The notes under the pieces are model-generated. The model was given only the letters and a program-made list of their open reading frames with translations, was not told where the DNA came from and made no database searches. Of a stretch of DNA of 64,000 nt, positions 1 through 9,490 are shown piece by piece. The DNA is taken from assembly GCF_002646595.1 (NCBI RefSeq), contig NZ_PDUD01000040.1:1-64000 (forward strand), written 5' to 3'. This stretch comes from Flavilitoribacter nigricans DSM 23189 = NBRC 102662 (lineage in GTDB: Bacteria; Bacteroidota; Bacteroidia; Chitinophagales; Saprospiraceae). The position numbers and the translations under genes were made by a program. Each line of letters begins with the position of its first letter. Within the stretch, counting starts at the first letter, position 1.

Positions 1-417
1 TTGGACAAAGCTTTGACTTTCTACGATCTGGATGCTCAATTGAGTAAAGAACTCTATGAGGCATATCCACAAAATGTATCCTTTAAAAACGGATTGGCCA
101 TTTCTTATGAAAAACTCGGGGAGACCCATTCCGCGCTCGGCAATTTGGACAAAGCTTTGACTTTCTTTGAAGAATACTCCCGCTTCAATACAGAACTCTA
201 TGAGGCATATCCACAAAATGTATCCTTTAAAAACGGATTGGCCATTTCTTATTGGAAATTGGGTGACTTCAATCGAAAACAAAGCAAAATAGAGCAGGCT
301 CGTAAATACTTTCAGGCCGCTGAAAAACACTGGGCTGAATTGGCTAATGCTTTTCCTGCATATATTCAATTTTCCCAATATCTGGACATTGTCAAAAAAG
401 ACCTTGCTAATCTTTGA
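1..417 (+). CDS. TPR-repeat protein, C-terminal fragment
   Basis: This is the last 138 residues of a tetratricopeptide-repeat protein that begins outside the window. The first codon here is an internal TTG (Leu), because the same bases recur inside the next repeat. TPR helices are recognisable from AISYEKLGETHSALGNLDKAL-type spacing. The motif ELYEAYPQNVSFKNG occurs twice, 48 residues apart. TPR arrays mediate protein-protein contacts; the effector domain, if any, lies upstream and is not visible. The bases are more AT-rich than most of the window. The protein ends at a TGA at 415-417. Confidence 0.8.
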   Translation: MDKALTFYDLDAQLSKELYEAYPQNVSFKNGLAISYEKLGETHSALGNLDKALTFFEEYSRFNTELYEAYPQNVSFKNGLAISYWKLGDFNRKQSKIEQARKYFQAAEKHWAELANAFPAYIQFSQYLDIVKKDLANL

Positions 418-555
418 AAATTCTCCTGGCAGGATTAGGTTAATTCTCCCATTCGCTACAAAATCCTACATCTCTTTATAGTTTAGTGAAATTGGCAAGA
501 ATATGATAGATTAGCTGTCCTTATTGACAAAAAAGTAGGTGCCCACATTTTGTAT

Positions 556-587
556 GGAGCGATATCGAACTAGTCCGATACCGCTCC
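556..587 (-). terminator. Hairpin downstream of susD
   Basis: Arms 556-567 and 576-587 (GGAGCGATATCG / CGATACCGCTCC) pair over 12 bases with one mismatch and an 8-base loop. The hairpin starts 40 bases past the susD stop, so it probably ends the susCD transcript. There is no clear T-run on the minus strand. Confidence 0.55.
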
Positions 588-626
588 ACAACCAGCCCAC
601 TTTTTTAGGCAAAACGGGCTCAATGA

Positions 627-2072
627 TCAATACCCCTCATTCTGAATCAGATTCGGATTGCGCTCAATTTCCGTCAGGGGTATCGGATAAAGCACGTGAA
701 AACTCTGTGCCGGTTTTCCCCGCGCAATGGCCATCTCAATGAATTTTCCGTGTCGGATCAGATCCTGTCTTCGGATGGCTTCGGTATGGAACTCCCGGCC
801 CCTTTCATCCAGCAGGAAGTCTTTGAATTCCTGAGCGCTGCCAAAGTCGCTCAGTGCTTTCTGGGGCACACCGGCAGCATCCCGCACCATATTCAGCAGA
901 TCGACCGCTTCCTGATCCAGGCCATTTAGTTCATTGAGGGCTTCCGCCCGGCTCAACAGCACATCCGCATATCTGAAAAAGGGAAAATCGTCGGACGAGC
1001 GGCTGGCTCCCTGGGTGGGATATTCCGGAAATTTGAGGCTCCGGACATTATCCGTACCCAACTCAATGGTCTCTCCATCCGCATTGACAAATTCAAAGAG
1101 GAAGGCATCGAGCCGTTCGTCTCCCGCTTCGAACAGTTCAAGAAAGGCCGAGCGTATTTTGTATTCGGCGGCAAAGATCTGCCGGGGTGGGTACATCCAC
1201 TGGTAACCTCTCGGCACCACGTGACTCAACCAGCCGTCTCCGGTATCATTATTAGGGGTGTCGGACATGACGGAAACAAAAATAAACTCATTGTCACGCT
1301 GGTGATCCGGACTGAACAACTCGGTTCGGTTCCCTTCGGTAAAGAGATCATAAATACCGAGGCTCATCACTTCGGATGCGGTAGCGGCGGCATTATTCCA
1401 GTCTTTGGTCATCAGGTAGAGCTTCATCAAAGCCGTCAGGGCAGCTCCTTTCGTCGGGCGACCGTACTGGTTTTTCGGAGGCGTCAACGGTAAAGCGGTA
1501 GCGGCAGCTTTAAATTCCGCCTCTATAAAATCGATCATTTCCTGATCCGTTGCTCTGGCCGGCCGGTCCGTCACATTGGTAACGCTGGTGGTCACCAGAG
1601 GAACCGGGCCAAATTTGTCGTAAAGCAGGAAATAATTAAACGCCCGCAAAAAGACCGCTTCCGCCCGTATTTCCTCTTTCCGGTCTTCATCGCCCGTGAT
1701 GGGATCCAGATTATCGAGTACGACATTGGCTTTGAATATTCCGCGGTACCTTCGTTCCCAGTCGTTTCTCAACCATTGGTGTGAGCTGTTCCAGGTAAAC
1801 TGTTCGATGGGTTCGTTCCAGGTATAAATACCACCACTTCTTTCCAGGTGAATATCCGTACAGACCTCCTGCAGGGTGACGGCATCGCGGGTAATATCGC
1901 TGTATCTCAATTCGCCGTAGACCGAATTCAGGGTAATCTCCGCATCCTCCAGGGTATTAAAGAAATCCGATGGCTGCAGGGCCGTATAGGTCTTTTCTTC
2001 CAGTAATCCATCGCAGGAAGTGATGCTGCAGAGTACGGTGACTGTGAATATAAATAGGATAGATTTTTTCAT
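627..2072 (-). CDS. SusD/RagB-family surface lipoprotein
   Basis: This is the substrate-capturing lipoprotein partner of a SusC-type porin at the cell surface. The 481 residues match the family's usual length. A lipoprotein signal ends at Cys20 (CSITSC). The N-terminal part has the TPR-like SusD pattern (SDFFNTLEDAEITLNSVYGEL), and the C-terminal part has RAEALNELNG, ERGREFHTEAIRRQDLIRHGKF and YPIPLTEIERNPNLIQNEGY, which is the standard SusD ending. It lies 11 bases after the susC gene, forming a two-gene operon. No glycosidase or regulator sits beside the pair, so the ligand cannot be inferred. Confidence 0.95.
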   Translation of the reverse strand: MKKSILFIFTVTVLCSITSCDGLLEEKTYTALQPSDFFNTLEDAEITLNSVYGELRYSDITRDAVTLQEVCTDIHLERSGGIYTWNEPIEQFTWNSSHQWLRNDWERRYRGIFKANVVLDNLDPITGDEDRKEEIRAEAVFLRAFNYFLLYDKFGPVPLVTTSVTNVTDRPARATDQEMIDFIEAEFKAAATALPLTPPKNQYGRPTKGAALTALMKLYLMTKDWNNAAATASEVMSLGIYDLFTEGNRTELFSPDHQRDNEFIFVSVMSDTPNNDTGDGWLSHVVPRGYQWMYPPRQIFAAEYKIRSAFLELFEAGDERLDAFLFEFVNADGETIELGTDNVRSLKFPEYPTQGASRSSDDFPFFRYADVLLSRAEALNELNGLDQEAVDLLNMVRDAAGVPQKALSDFGSAQEFKDFLLDERGREFHTEAIRRQDLIRHGKFIEMAIARGKPAQSFHVLYPIPLTEIERNPNLIQNEGY

Positions 2073-2083
2073 TGTTTTAATGT

Positions 2084-5000
2084 TTAAAATTTGACATCAA
2101 TCCCAAACGAATAAGTTCTTGCCAGCGGATAGGCCGTATAATCGATCACCGTATTGGAAGATCCGAACACATTGATATCCGGATTATATCCCCGGTAATC
2201 GGTAATCGTGATTAAATTCTGGCCGGCCAGGTAGATGGTCAAACCCGAAATACTCCTGCCTCCCATGCCCGGGAAACTATAAGCCAGTCGGAAATTCCGC
2301 AGGCGCAAAAAGGAAGCGTCTTCAACGACCCGGCTGTTGAAATCGAAGGATCGGGAAGGCTGGATAAAAGAGGGAACGTTGCTCGAATTATTGGTCGGGG
2401 TCCACCGGTCCAGGACGTAGCGTTGCCGGTTTCGCAGATCATCGATCGGGTTTTCCGAATCAATGGTCGTTACGTTGGCCAGCTCGTAACCAAACCGTCC
2501 CTCAAAGAAAAACTCAAGCTGGAAGTTATTGAACTTAAAAACATTATTGAGACCTAAAGTAAGGTTGGGGAACGGATTGCCCAGTACGGTTCGGTCATCG
2601 GGGGTAATGGCTCCGTCTCCGTTAACGTCCCTGAATTTTCTTCCGCCCACATAGGAATTCGCCTGGGTAGGTGAATTTTCAATATCACTCTCCGACTGGA
2701 ATACGCCTACATATTCATAACCGAAGTAGGAATTCATAGGCACGCCGGGCTCCAATAAAGTAAAATCATTGAGGAACCTAACACCGCCCTGCAGGATGCG
2801 GGGTAATTCTCCCAGACTGATCACTTCATTTTGCAGCGTGGCAAAATTCAGACTGGTCGTCCAGGAAAATGCGCCGATCAGATTTCGGGAGGTCACATTA
2901 AATTCGAAACCCCGGTTTTCCGTATCGCCCACATTTTGCAGAGAAGTCCCGAAACCGGTAGTGGTCGGCACCGGTAAAGCCAGCAGCAGATCACGCGTTT
3001 TGTTGATGAAATACTCCACCGAGCCGCTGATCCGGCCGTCCAGTACGGTCATATCTACGCCCACATTAAAGGACTGCGTCGTTTCCCACTTAAGATCGGG
3101 ATTGGCCAACTGAATGGGAGCGATCGACTCAAATTCCATGCCGTCCAGTACGGCAACCGGCCCCCTGCCCAGCAATATCTGAGACTGGCCGTTCCCGATC
3201 TCCTGGTTACCACTGATGCCGATACTCGCCCGCAGTTTCAGATCGTCGATGAAGTTGCCTTCCGGGAAAAAGGACTCATTGGAGATACGCCAGGCCAAAG
3301 CGCCGGAAGGGAAATAGGCAAACTTGTTGTTTTCACCAAAACGGGAAGAGCCGTCCGCCCGGAAGGTACCCGTCAACAGGTATTTGTCGTACATGTTATA
3401 GTTTAAGCGGGCAAAACCGGAGACGATCGTATTCTCCTGCTTACTGGAAGTCACCAGATTCTGGGCCGCCTCGCCGGCACCCAGATTGTTGGATCCGAAA
3501 GCCGTACTGGAGAAATTTCGGGAAGTGGCCGAAAAGCCGGTGCTGACAAACTGCTGATAGCCAAAACCGCCCAGTAAGGATAAACGGTGATCATCTCCCA
3601 GTTCCGGATCGTACTGGCTGGTAAATTCGATCAGGTAATCCGTGTTGCCATTAAAGGTTTTATTGGCTTGTCCTTCCTGCAATTGACCAATCAGGGTTTG
3701 GGTATCGAAAAAGTAATCTCCTTCGATATTTCTGCGACTGAACCCAAAATTGAGCTTTGCACTCAAAGCGTCGAAAAATTTGTAATCGATATAAGCATTC
3801 CCGAACATGCGGGAGATGTTGTCAAATTCATCAATCGTTTCCGCCTGCCCCACGGGATTACTCAGGTCCTGCAAACTAATCCCGAAGTTGCCATTATCAT
3901 CGTATACCGGATCCGTAGGCGGCATCTGTAGCGCCGCTCCGACCACCCCGGCCTCGACGTTTACCCCATTCGTGATCCGGGCACTGGTCTTATGTTCAAT
4001 ACTATTGTTAAAATTTATCCCGACTTTAAATTTCTCACTAATGGCGTGTACCAGATTGATGCGTCCGGAAAACCGTTGAAATCCGCTGTTCAGGATGATC
4101 CCGGCCTGATTAAAATAACCGAGTGACAAATAGTACTGCGTTTCTTTGGATCCACCGCTAAACGAAATACGGTGGTCCTGCACACCGGCCGAACGTAGTA
4201 CTTCGTCCTGCCAGTTGGTACCGTTTCCGATCCTGCGGATATCTTCCGCACTGAATGGGGCCGCTTGCCCCCGATCGGCGTAGACGTCATTGTAAAAGGA
4301 CATGTACTCCTGGGCATTCATCATGTCGAGCATCCGGGAAGGTTCCTGTAAACCCACCGATACATTGTAGTTGACCGTTAAAGGCGCTTCCTTTTTGCCC
4401 TGTTTGGTGGTAATTATAATCACCCCATTGGAGCCCCGCGCGCCGTATATCGCCGTAGCGGAAGCATCTTTAAGCACCTCCACCGATTCAATATCCGACG
4501 GGTTTAGGGAGTTCAGCGGATTGGTTCCCGGTAAGCCATCCACCACATACAAGGGTTCATTGCCGGCCGTAATGGAATTCGTTCCCCGTATCCTGACCGA
4601 AAATCCACCACCGGGTTCTGCATTCGTTTGGGTAATCCTAACCCCCGCAACCCTCCCCTGCAAGGTCTGATCCACCGAAGTCTGGGAAACTGAATTCAGT
4701 TCATCTCCATTCACGGAGCCTACCGATCCGGTCAGGTCGCTTTTCCGGACCGTACCGTATCCAACCACTACGATCTCATCCAACTGGGAGGCGGATACCG
4801 CTAAACTTACGTTGATCACGCGCTGGTTGTCCACCGGAATTTCCTGGGATTCGTATCCGACATAGGAGAAGACGAGCACGTCATCCGGCGAAGGCACTTC
4901 GATACTGAAGTTACCGTCGACATCAGTTATGGTGCCGGTACCGGTGCCTTTGACCAGTACAGTGGCCCCAACTACCGGGCTACTGTCTTCGGAATCCCTG

Positions 5001-5104
5001 ATCTGCCCGGTGACATTGATCTGGGCCATAGTGTGCTGCTGCAGGCCTGCCACCAGGACCAGCAAAAGCAGACATCTGAAAATCGGCTTAAATGGGTTCA
5101 TCAT
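2084..5104 (-). CDS. SusC/RagA TonB-linked outer-membrane transporter
   Basis: This is a TonB-dependent beta-barrel that imports a large ligand together with the SusD lipoprotein downstream. After a signal peptide (residues 1-27) comes a carboxypeptidase-regulatory-like domain (about 29-110, VTGQIRDSEDSSPVVGATV), a DEIVVVGYG segment typical of the family just before the plug, a plug with RGTNSITAGNEPLYVVDG and DASATAIYGARGSNGVI, and a long barrel ending in an aromatic-Lys-Phe terminus (SFGIDVKF). The 1006 residues are normal for SusC. Start could be either of two adjacent Met codons. Substrate unknown; the pair is more than 20 kb from the pectin locus. Confidence 0.96.
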   Translation of the reverse strand: MMNPFKPIFRCLLLLVLVAGLQQHTMAQINVTGQIRDSEDSSPVVGATVLVKGTGTGTITDVDGNFSIEVPSPDDVLVFSYVGYESQEIPVDNQRVINVSLAVSASQLDEIVVVGYGTVRKSDLTGSVGSVNGDELNSVSQTSVDQTLQGRVAGVRITQTNAEPGGGFSVRIRGTNSITAGNEPLYVVDGLPGTNPLNSLNPSDIESVEVLKDASATAIYGARGSNGVIIITTKQGKKEAPLTVNYNVSVGLQEPSRMLDMMNAQEYMSFYNDVYADRGQAAPFSAEDIRRIGNGTNWQDEVLRSAGVQDHRISFSGGSKETQYYLSLGYFNQAGIILNSGFQRFSGRINLVHAISEKFKVGINFNNSIEHKTSARITNGVNVEAGVVGAALQMPPTDPVYDDNGNFGISLQDLSNPVGQAETIDEFDNISRMFGNAYIDYKFFDALSAKLNFGFSRRNIEGDYFFDTQTLIGQLQEGQANKTFNGNTDYLIEFTSQYDPELGDDHRLSLLGGFGYQQFVSTGFSATSRNFSSTAFGSNNLGAGEAAQNLVTSSKQENTIVSGFARLNYNMYDKYLLTGTFRADGSSRFGENNKFAYFPSGALAWRISNESFFPEGNFIDDLKLRASIGISGNQEIGNGQSQILLGRGPVAVLDGMEFESIAPIQLANPDLKWETTQSFNVGVDMTVLDGRISGSVEYFINKTRDLLLALPVPTTTGFGTSLQNVGDTENRGFEFNVTSRNLIGAFSWTTSLNFATLQNEVISLGELPRILQGGVRFLNDFTLLEPGVPMNSYFGYEYVGVFQSESDIENSPTQANSYVGGRKFRDVNGDGAITPDDRTVLGNPFPNLTLGLNNVFKFNNFQLEFFFEGRFGYELANVTTIDSENPIDDLRNRQRYVLDRWTPTNNSSNVPSFIQPSRSFDFNSRVVEDASFLRLRNFRLAYSFPGMGGRSISGLTIYLAGQNLITITDYRGYNPDINVFGSSNTVIDYTAYPLARTYSFGIDVKF

Positions 5105-5590
5105 AATAAGGTGTTTTTGAAATGAATGATAGGAGACCAGATAAAAGCTAATGCTATACTGATGTAAATTGGCTTGGGTCCTGGCCTGTCAAACCTAGTC
5201 AGGATACAGCCAATTGGAGTACAGCCGTTGCTGACCGAAGCGCTTTGGGAATCCCGACTATTACATGCATGTCAGGACTAGATCACTTCGTTTCAAGGAT
5301 AATGCGTCAGATAATTCATGGAGGAAATAAATCTACTTAAAATTTCCTTGATCTATAATTTTACAGAAAGTAATTTCCTGAAAACCAGTAAAAACAACAT
5401 ATAAACTTGCAAATATTTAAATATGGAAACTTTTTAAATACCTGGCCAGAATTCAGGCGAACGCAATAAAGCTTCCCCAAAAACTGAGATGAGAGGTAAA
5501 GACAGAGACAGACCGGAAGTCTATACCCTGGAAGCGGATATTTCCCAAGCTATTTGGGTAAACACGGTATGTGCATTAAGGCCTCCTATT
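5105..5590. other. Intergenic region between susC and yfhO-like gene
   Basis: This 486-base, AT-rich gap must hold the susC promoter (reading leftward) and the 3' end of the YfhO transcript. I could not place a convincing TTG/TAnnTTTG promoter. The only definite structure is the hairpin at 5236-5290. No open reading frame looks real. Confidence 0.5.
5236..5290 (-). terminator. Imperfect long hairpin of the AAGCGGTTTGG family
   Basis: Arms 5236-5257 (starting CGAAGCGCTTTGGGAATCC) and 5271-5290 pair imperfectly around a TATTACATGCAT loop. The sequence closely resembles, in reverse orientation, the hairpin at 62529-62583. It lies about 300 bases downstream of the YfhO gene, so it may be its terminator or a small dispersed palindrome. 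Confidence 0.4.
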
Positions 5591-8080
5591 TTATTTTTTC
5601 TTTTTACGGGCAACCGTTCTCTTGGCTTTTTGACTGGTAGTAACCTTTGTAGCCGGCTGATGTTGCAGGTTCTGCCAGAACCCATAGGCATAGTAAGCGG
5701 CCAGGCCAAGTATGCCCAAAATGATGATAAGAGAAGATATTAGAGAAATGGCTACACCGGCTTTATAGATCCCCGGTGAAAACTCAAAAACAATGGTGTG
5801 CTGGCCGGCGGGTACCCGTAAGGCGCGCAACAGGTAATTCACCCGGATGTGGGCAAGCGGTTCTCCGTCAATATAGGCTTTCCAGCCTTTGTCGGGGCCG
5901 TACCAAACCTCGGAGAATACCGCAAGTTGTTCGCCGCTGGTATTACTGGTATAAGTCAGTTTATCGGGAGCGTAGGCGGTCAATTCGATGGTACCCGTGC
6001 CGTTGGGATTGAGGCCGCTCACATAGTCCTGAAATTCTGTATTTACCACGGCCGTGCGGGACGGATCAAAATCGGTCAGTGCATCGATCTCCGCATTGGC
6101 GTTGGGCACAATTTCCAGATCACTGACAAACCAGGCATTACCAAGAGCACCGGGGTTGACCACGGCGGTAGCCTGATCATCCGGTCCGGGCTGGATAAAA
6201 TATTTGGTATTCAGCATATCCAGTACGGCCTGATTCCCTTGCTGGATATGGTGCTGAATGATGTCCTCAATGCGCTGCAACTTAGCGGCGTGATTGCCCC
6301 CGATGGATTTATGGTAATAGGAAGCGCGGGTAGAGACAAAAGTGGGTTCCGTGAGGTCCAATACCCGGAAGCTGAGCGCCTGATCCTGCAGGATCTGGGT
6401 GTCGACCGGGCGCGGAGCGTGCGTATTCGCGATCGCTCTTTTGGGATAAAACGAATCCTCATTGAGGTACCGGCGACCGACACCCCACATATCAAAAAGC
6501 ACTAATGCTCCCAGACCGAGCATCAGCCATTTCTGGTCCAGCTTGTTTTGGATAAAAGCCCAGATCCCGGCGGCGCTCAGTCCGATCAGTATCAGGCTGC
6601 GAAGTGCATCGGATTGCATCAGTGATTTCCGCATGGCGATCAGTAGTTCCGGTTGGATATTCTGGGCCCGCTGGGGATCCGAGGGATGAGTAAAATCAAA
6701 CATCGATGGTCCCAGCAGTAGGAAAAACAGACAGATCGCGCCAAGGATCCCACCGGAGATCAGCAGGCTGCGCATTACTTCCGGCGTGGATACTTCGCCT
6801 TTAATGATCCGGTTGACAGCCATAAAACCCAGTGCCGGCACCAGCACCGCCGTTACGCTAAGGACCGAGTTGGGCGTCCGGAATTTATTGTAGAGAGGAA
6901 TATATTCAAAGATGAAGCGGTTAAACCATTCGAGATTAGCCCCCATTGACAACAGAAAAGTGAGCAGCACGCCCAGCGCCAGCCACCATTTAACGGGCCC
7001 CTTGACCAGGGTAAGCCCCATAAAGAAAAAGAAAAAGGCGATGGCCCCGAAATAGATTGGTCCGCTGGTACTCCCCACCCCTCCCCAGTAGAGCGGTAAA
7101 GCAAAAGTTGGCGGCAATTGCGCCCCTCTGCGGGTCAGTTCCCGACCGATCTCCGAATCGCGACTCACCGGCTCATTGGTGGCCCCTCCGGCAACACCCG
7201 GAATGAAGGAGGAAAAGAGATCGATCGTAGCATTACTCCACTGCATGGCGTAGTCCCAGGCCAGTCCTTCCGTTTGGCTGCTGGATCCCGGATCGATCCC
7301 GCCTGCTGCTTCCAGGATCGGCTTACCCCGCATGGTATCCTCTGCGTATTCCAGCGTCGGTAATATATTCGAGGCAGCGCTCCCCAGCGCCAGCAAACCG
7401 CCGATGACTAAAGTACCGACTGCTTTGAGGAAATCGGGCAGCTGTTTTTCCCGAATCGCTTTTACCAGTTCGGCAATACCGAAAAAGACAGTGGTCAGCA
7501 CAAAATAGTAGGACATTTGGGGGTGACTGGCCCAGAGGTTCAGGCCGGTTCCCAGGGCGAAAATGGCTCCCCCCAGCAGATAGCGCTTGCGAAAGACCAG
7601 GATCATACCGGCAATGACCAGCGGCAGATAAAGAATAGCCATTAGTTTGGAAATGTGCCCGGCTTCGAATAACACCAGATTATTGGTAGTGAGCCCGAAG
7701 GCTATAGCGCCTACTATGGCCAGCCAGGTATTCACCCGGAGTACAACCAGCATAACAAAAAAGCTCAGCATCCCGACAAAGAACAATCCGGCGGGAGAAG
7801 GGATCCCCAAACGGGCGAGTTGCTGGATCACCGTCAACCCATTTCCTTTACGGATGCTATCGATCTGATACGTCGGCATACCGCCAAACATAGCGTTCGT
7901 CCAAAGTGCGTCCTTCCCCGTTTCTGCCTTGTAGTTCTTGATTTCCTGTACCATGCCCCGCCACTGGGTAAGGTCGCCCTTGGGCATTTCCAAACCCTGG
8001 AATTGCGGATAAAAGTAGATGACGCTAATGATCAGAAACAGGAAAACGGCTGAAATGTAGGGAAGCAATTTGTTGAACAT
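5591..8080 (-). CDS. YfhO-family multispanning membrane protein
   Basis: This 829-residue integral membrane protein has many transmembrane segments and matches the YfhO family (Pfam Bacterial membrane protein YfhO), whose members are GT-C-like and linked to cell-envelope glycosylation; the exact reaction here is unknown. The first segment is at residues 8-25 (ISAVFLFLIISVIYFYP), followed by PKGDLTQWRGMVQEI and NAMFGGMPTYQ, both characteristic of the Bacteroidota version. A soluble domain occupies about residues 590-760, then a final membrane helix and a Lys/Arg-rich tail (KAKRTVARKKKK). I start at the ATG at 8080 rather than 8167 because the upstream 29 residues are polar and not family-like, and MFNKLLPY leads directly into the first helix. 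Confidence 0.85.
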   Translation of the reverse strand: MFNKLLPYISAVFLFLIISVIYFYPQFQGLEMPKGDLTQWRGMVQEIKNYKAETGKDALWTNAMFGGMPTYQIDSIRKGNGLTVIQQLARLGIPSPAGLFFVGMLSFFVMLVVLRVNTWLAIVGAIAFGLTTNNLVLFEAGHISKLMAILYLPLVIAGMILVFRKRYLLGGAIFALGTGLNLWASHPQMSYYFVLTTVFFGIAELVKAIREKQLPDFLKAVGTLVIGGLLALGSAASNILPTLEYAEDTMRGKPILEAAGGIDPGSSSQTEGLAWDYAMQWSNATIDLFSSFIPGVAGGATNEPVSRDSEIGRELTRRGAQLPPTFALPLYWGGVGSTSGPIYFGAIAFFFFFMGLTLVKGPVKWWLALGVLLTFLLSMGANLEWFNRFIFEYIPLYNKFRTPNSVLSVTAVLVPALGFMAVNRIIKGEVSTPEVMRSLLISGGILGAICLFFLLLGPSMFDFTHPSDPQRAQNIQPELLIAMRKSLMQSDALRSLILIGLSAAGIWAFIQNKLDQKWLMLGLGALVLFDMWGVGRRYLNEDSFYPKRAIANTHAPRPVDTQILQDQALSFRVLDLTEPTFVSTRASYYHKSIGGNHAAKLQRIEDIIQHHIQQGNQAVLDMLNTKYFIQPGPDDQATAVVNPGALGNAWFVSDLEIVPNANAEIDALTDFDPSRTAVVNTEFQDYVSGLNPNGTGTIELTAYAPDKLTYTSNTSGEQLAVFSEVWYGPDKGWKAYIDGEPLAHIRVNYLLRALRVPAGQHTIVFEFSPGIYKAGVAISLISSLIIILGILGLAAYYAYGFWQNLQHQPATKVTTSQKAKRTVARKKKK

Positions 8081-8346
8081 GGATCGAGTTTTTTCCGGTT
8101 GATCTCCTCTATTATTTTGGATTGAGATCCGCTCCAGGCAATGCTCAACCAATATAGTGATTTTCAATCCAGACTGTCCAACTGGTATAGCTATTATTCG
8201 AAGGTTCGGTTGAAGTTGTCTAAAAAGAAAGTGGGAATAAGGGAATTATCTGCATTACGCTATATTTCAAAAATCCATTTCTCCAGCGATAGGATTAGGT
8301 TACTGATTGGAGCATACGCTACGAATGGGCCTATGTTATCACAAAA

Positions 8347-8374
8347 AGCCGCTGACCGATTACGATCAACGGCT
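8347..8374 (-). terminator. Rho-independent terminator
   Basis: On the minus strand a 9-base stem (AGCCGTTGA / TCAGCGGCT, one mismatch) is followed by TTTTTG. It sits 50 bases after the stop of the small secreted protein at 8424-8813, so it ends that transcript. Confidence 0.7.
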
Positions 8375-8423
8375 AACTGTATTATTCACTTTTATCGGCA
8401 GGTATTACCAATAGGTTGAGCGC

Positions 8424-8813
8424 TTATTTGCACTTTACCCAACTCTCTTCAACTACATGGATGCCGTCTTCGGTTTCATTAATGTGAAATACCGAGTGTA
8501 TTACGGCCTTGGAAGGAAACACCAGGGTGAAAGGAAGCGTGAATCCGTTTTGATTGCCGTGTTCGACCACTCTTACATTTAAAGGCACGGATTCTCCGGT
8601 AGCAATTTCCGTAGCGATACCCTTATAGATATACACGACACCGTTCTCTGAACTAATCCTTTTTAATGTACCGGATACGGCGTAGAATCCGCATCCATCA
8701 TCCACCGTGAAGGCAAAATCCGTATTCCTTACCTCTGCTCCATGCTGGGCAGCGACCGGCGTAACAGCAAATGAAAAAATGGCGAGGGAAAAAAACAAGA
8801 TCAACTTTTTCAT
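8424..8813 (-). CDS. Small secreted protein, function unknown
   Basis: A 129-residue protein with a clear Sec signal peptide (MKKLILFFSLAIFSFA, predicted cleavage after about residue 22, VAA-Q). The mature part is beta-rich in appearance and holds two cysteines, Cys41 (DDGCGFYAVSG) and Cys128 next to the C-terminus, which could form a disulfide in the periplasm. I recognise no family. It stands alone: the next gene on the same strand is over 600 bases upstream, and a T-tailed terminator follows. It probably has its own promoter in 8814-9146. Confidence 0.7.
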   Translation of the reverse strand: MKKLILFFSLAIFSFAVTPVAAQHGAEVRNTDFAFTVDDGCGFYAVSGTLKRISSENGVVYIYKGIATEIATGESVPLNVRVVEHGNQNGFTLPFTLVFPSKAVIHSVFHINETEDGIHVVEESWVKCK

Positions 8814-9146
8814 AATAACAGGAATTTTAAGGTGTGATTTACTTGATTTAAATTTTCGCTTAAAAGCTTAATTCAAAGCTCCGGAAAATTAGGACCTGGA
8901 GAAAGGTCACTTGATCAAGCGGGCTAGAAAAGTGTGTATTTGGTAGACTTGATTAGTTAAGGCCAGGAGTCAAAATGGGTAAAAGAAAAGTTTGGAAACT
9001 TAATTCAGGTAATGGACCGAGATCATAAGATAGAAGGAACACAACATGTTTCGAAAGGAGATAAGACAACGCGTCTACCAGCTTATTTATCTAAAGCCAG
9101 GCGCTCCAGATTGGCCATCTGTCTAATAACTTTCCTTAAAAACCGG

Positions 9147-9178
9147 AGAGCGGTACCAAGTTACCTCGATACCGCTCT
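9147..9178. terminator. Hairpin with the same stem as the susD hairpin
   Basis: Arms AGAGCGGTA (9147-9155) and TACCGCTCT (9170-9178) pair perfectly over 9 bases. The stem shares GAGCGGTA with the hairpin at 556-587. There is no adjacent gene whose 3' end it clearly serves. Confidence 0.4.
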
Positions 9179-9256
9179 ACAGTTTACGTCTGGCCATCCA
9201 TTGGGCCTCTATATCGCATTGACCCAAAATTCGGAACAAACTTATCCAAATCGGGG

Positions 9257-9427
9257 GGTTAAAAGTCCCGGAGGGACAAAATGTAGGTAGCCAGTGAAAT
9301 AATTGGGCAGGCTCAGCGTGCTGTAAGTACGCCATGTAAAACCATATTACAACCTACTGCACGCAAAGCCGGGAAATGATCATTTCGCTACTTATATTTT
9401 GTGCCTAAATTCACATTTCCTCCAAAT
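9257..9427. repeat. Dispersed palindromic repeat, copy A
   Basis: About 170 bases that align along their whole length with 62247-62418. Shared landmarks in order: AAAAGTCCC-GGGAC small stem, AATGTAGGTAGCC, CAGCGTG, GCCATGTAAAACCATATT, CACGC-AAGCC-GGAAATG, TTTTGT-CCTAAA, CACATTT. The central inverted repeat (GCGTGC...GCACGC) is degenerate here and perfect in the other copy. It carries no coding sequence; a REP/MITE-like element is the best guess. Confidence 0.7.
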
Positions 9428-9490
9428 TTAACTCCTGATTAGCATGACTTATGGTAAAGGCAATCAGGACATCTAAACTACCAGGATAGG

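Larger units (their letters stand above)
8814..9490. other. 677-base gene-free region with hairpin and dispersed repeat
   Basis: The region holds the promoter side of the small secreted gene at 8813, a hairpin (9147-9178) and one copy of a dispersed palindromic repeat (9257-9427). The + strand reading frame at 9012-9290 runs through the hairpin into the repeat and has no homology I recognise, so I do not call it a gene. Confidence 0.6.

Noticed and set aside
627-5104. susCD pair as part of the pectin locus
   Set aside because: It is more than 26 kb away with unrelated genes between, and I saw no copy of the LacI-type operator upstream of it.
8141-8419. 92-codon plus-strand frame after the yfhO-like start
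   Set aside because: It spans the terminator hairpin at 8347-8374 and its translation is not protein-like.
9257-9427. CRISPR-like or tRNA structure in the repeat
   Set aside because: There is a single unit with no regular spacers, and the fold does not show a cloverleaf or anticodon arm.
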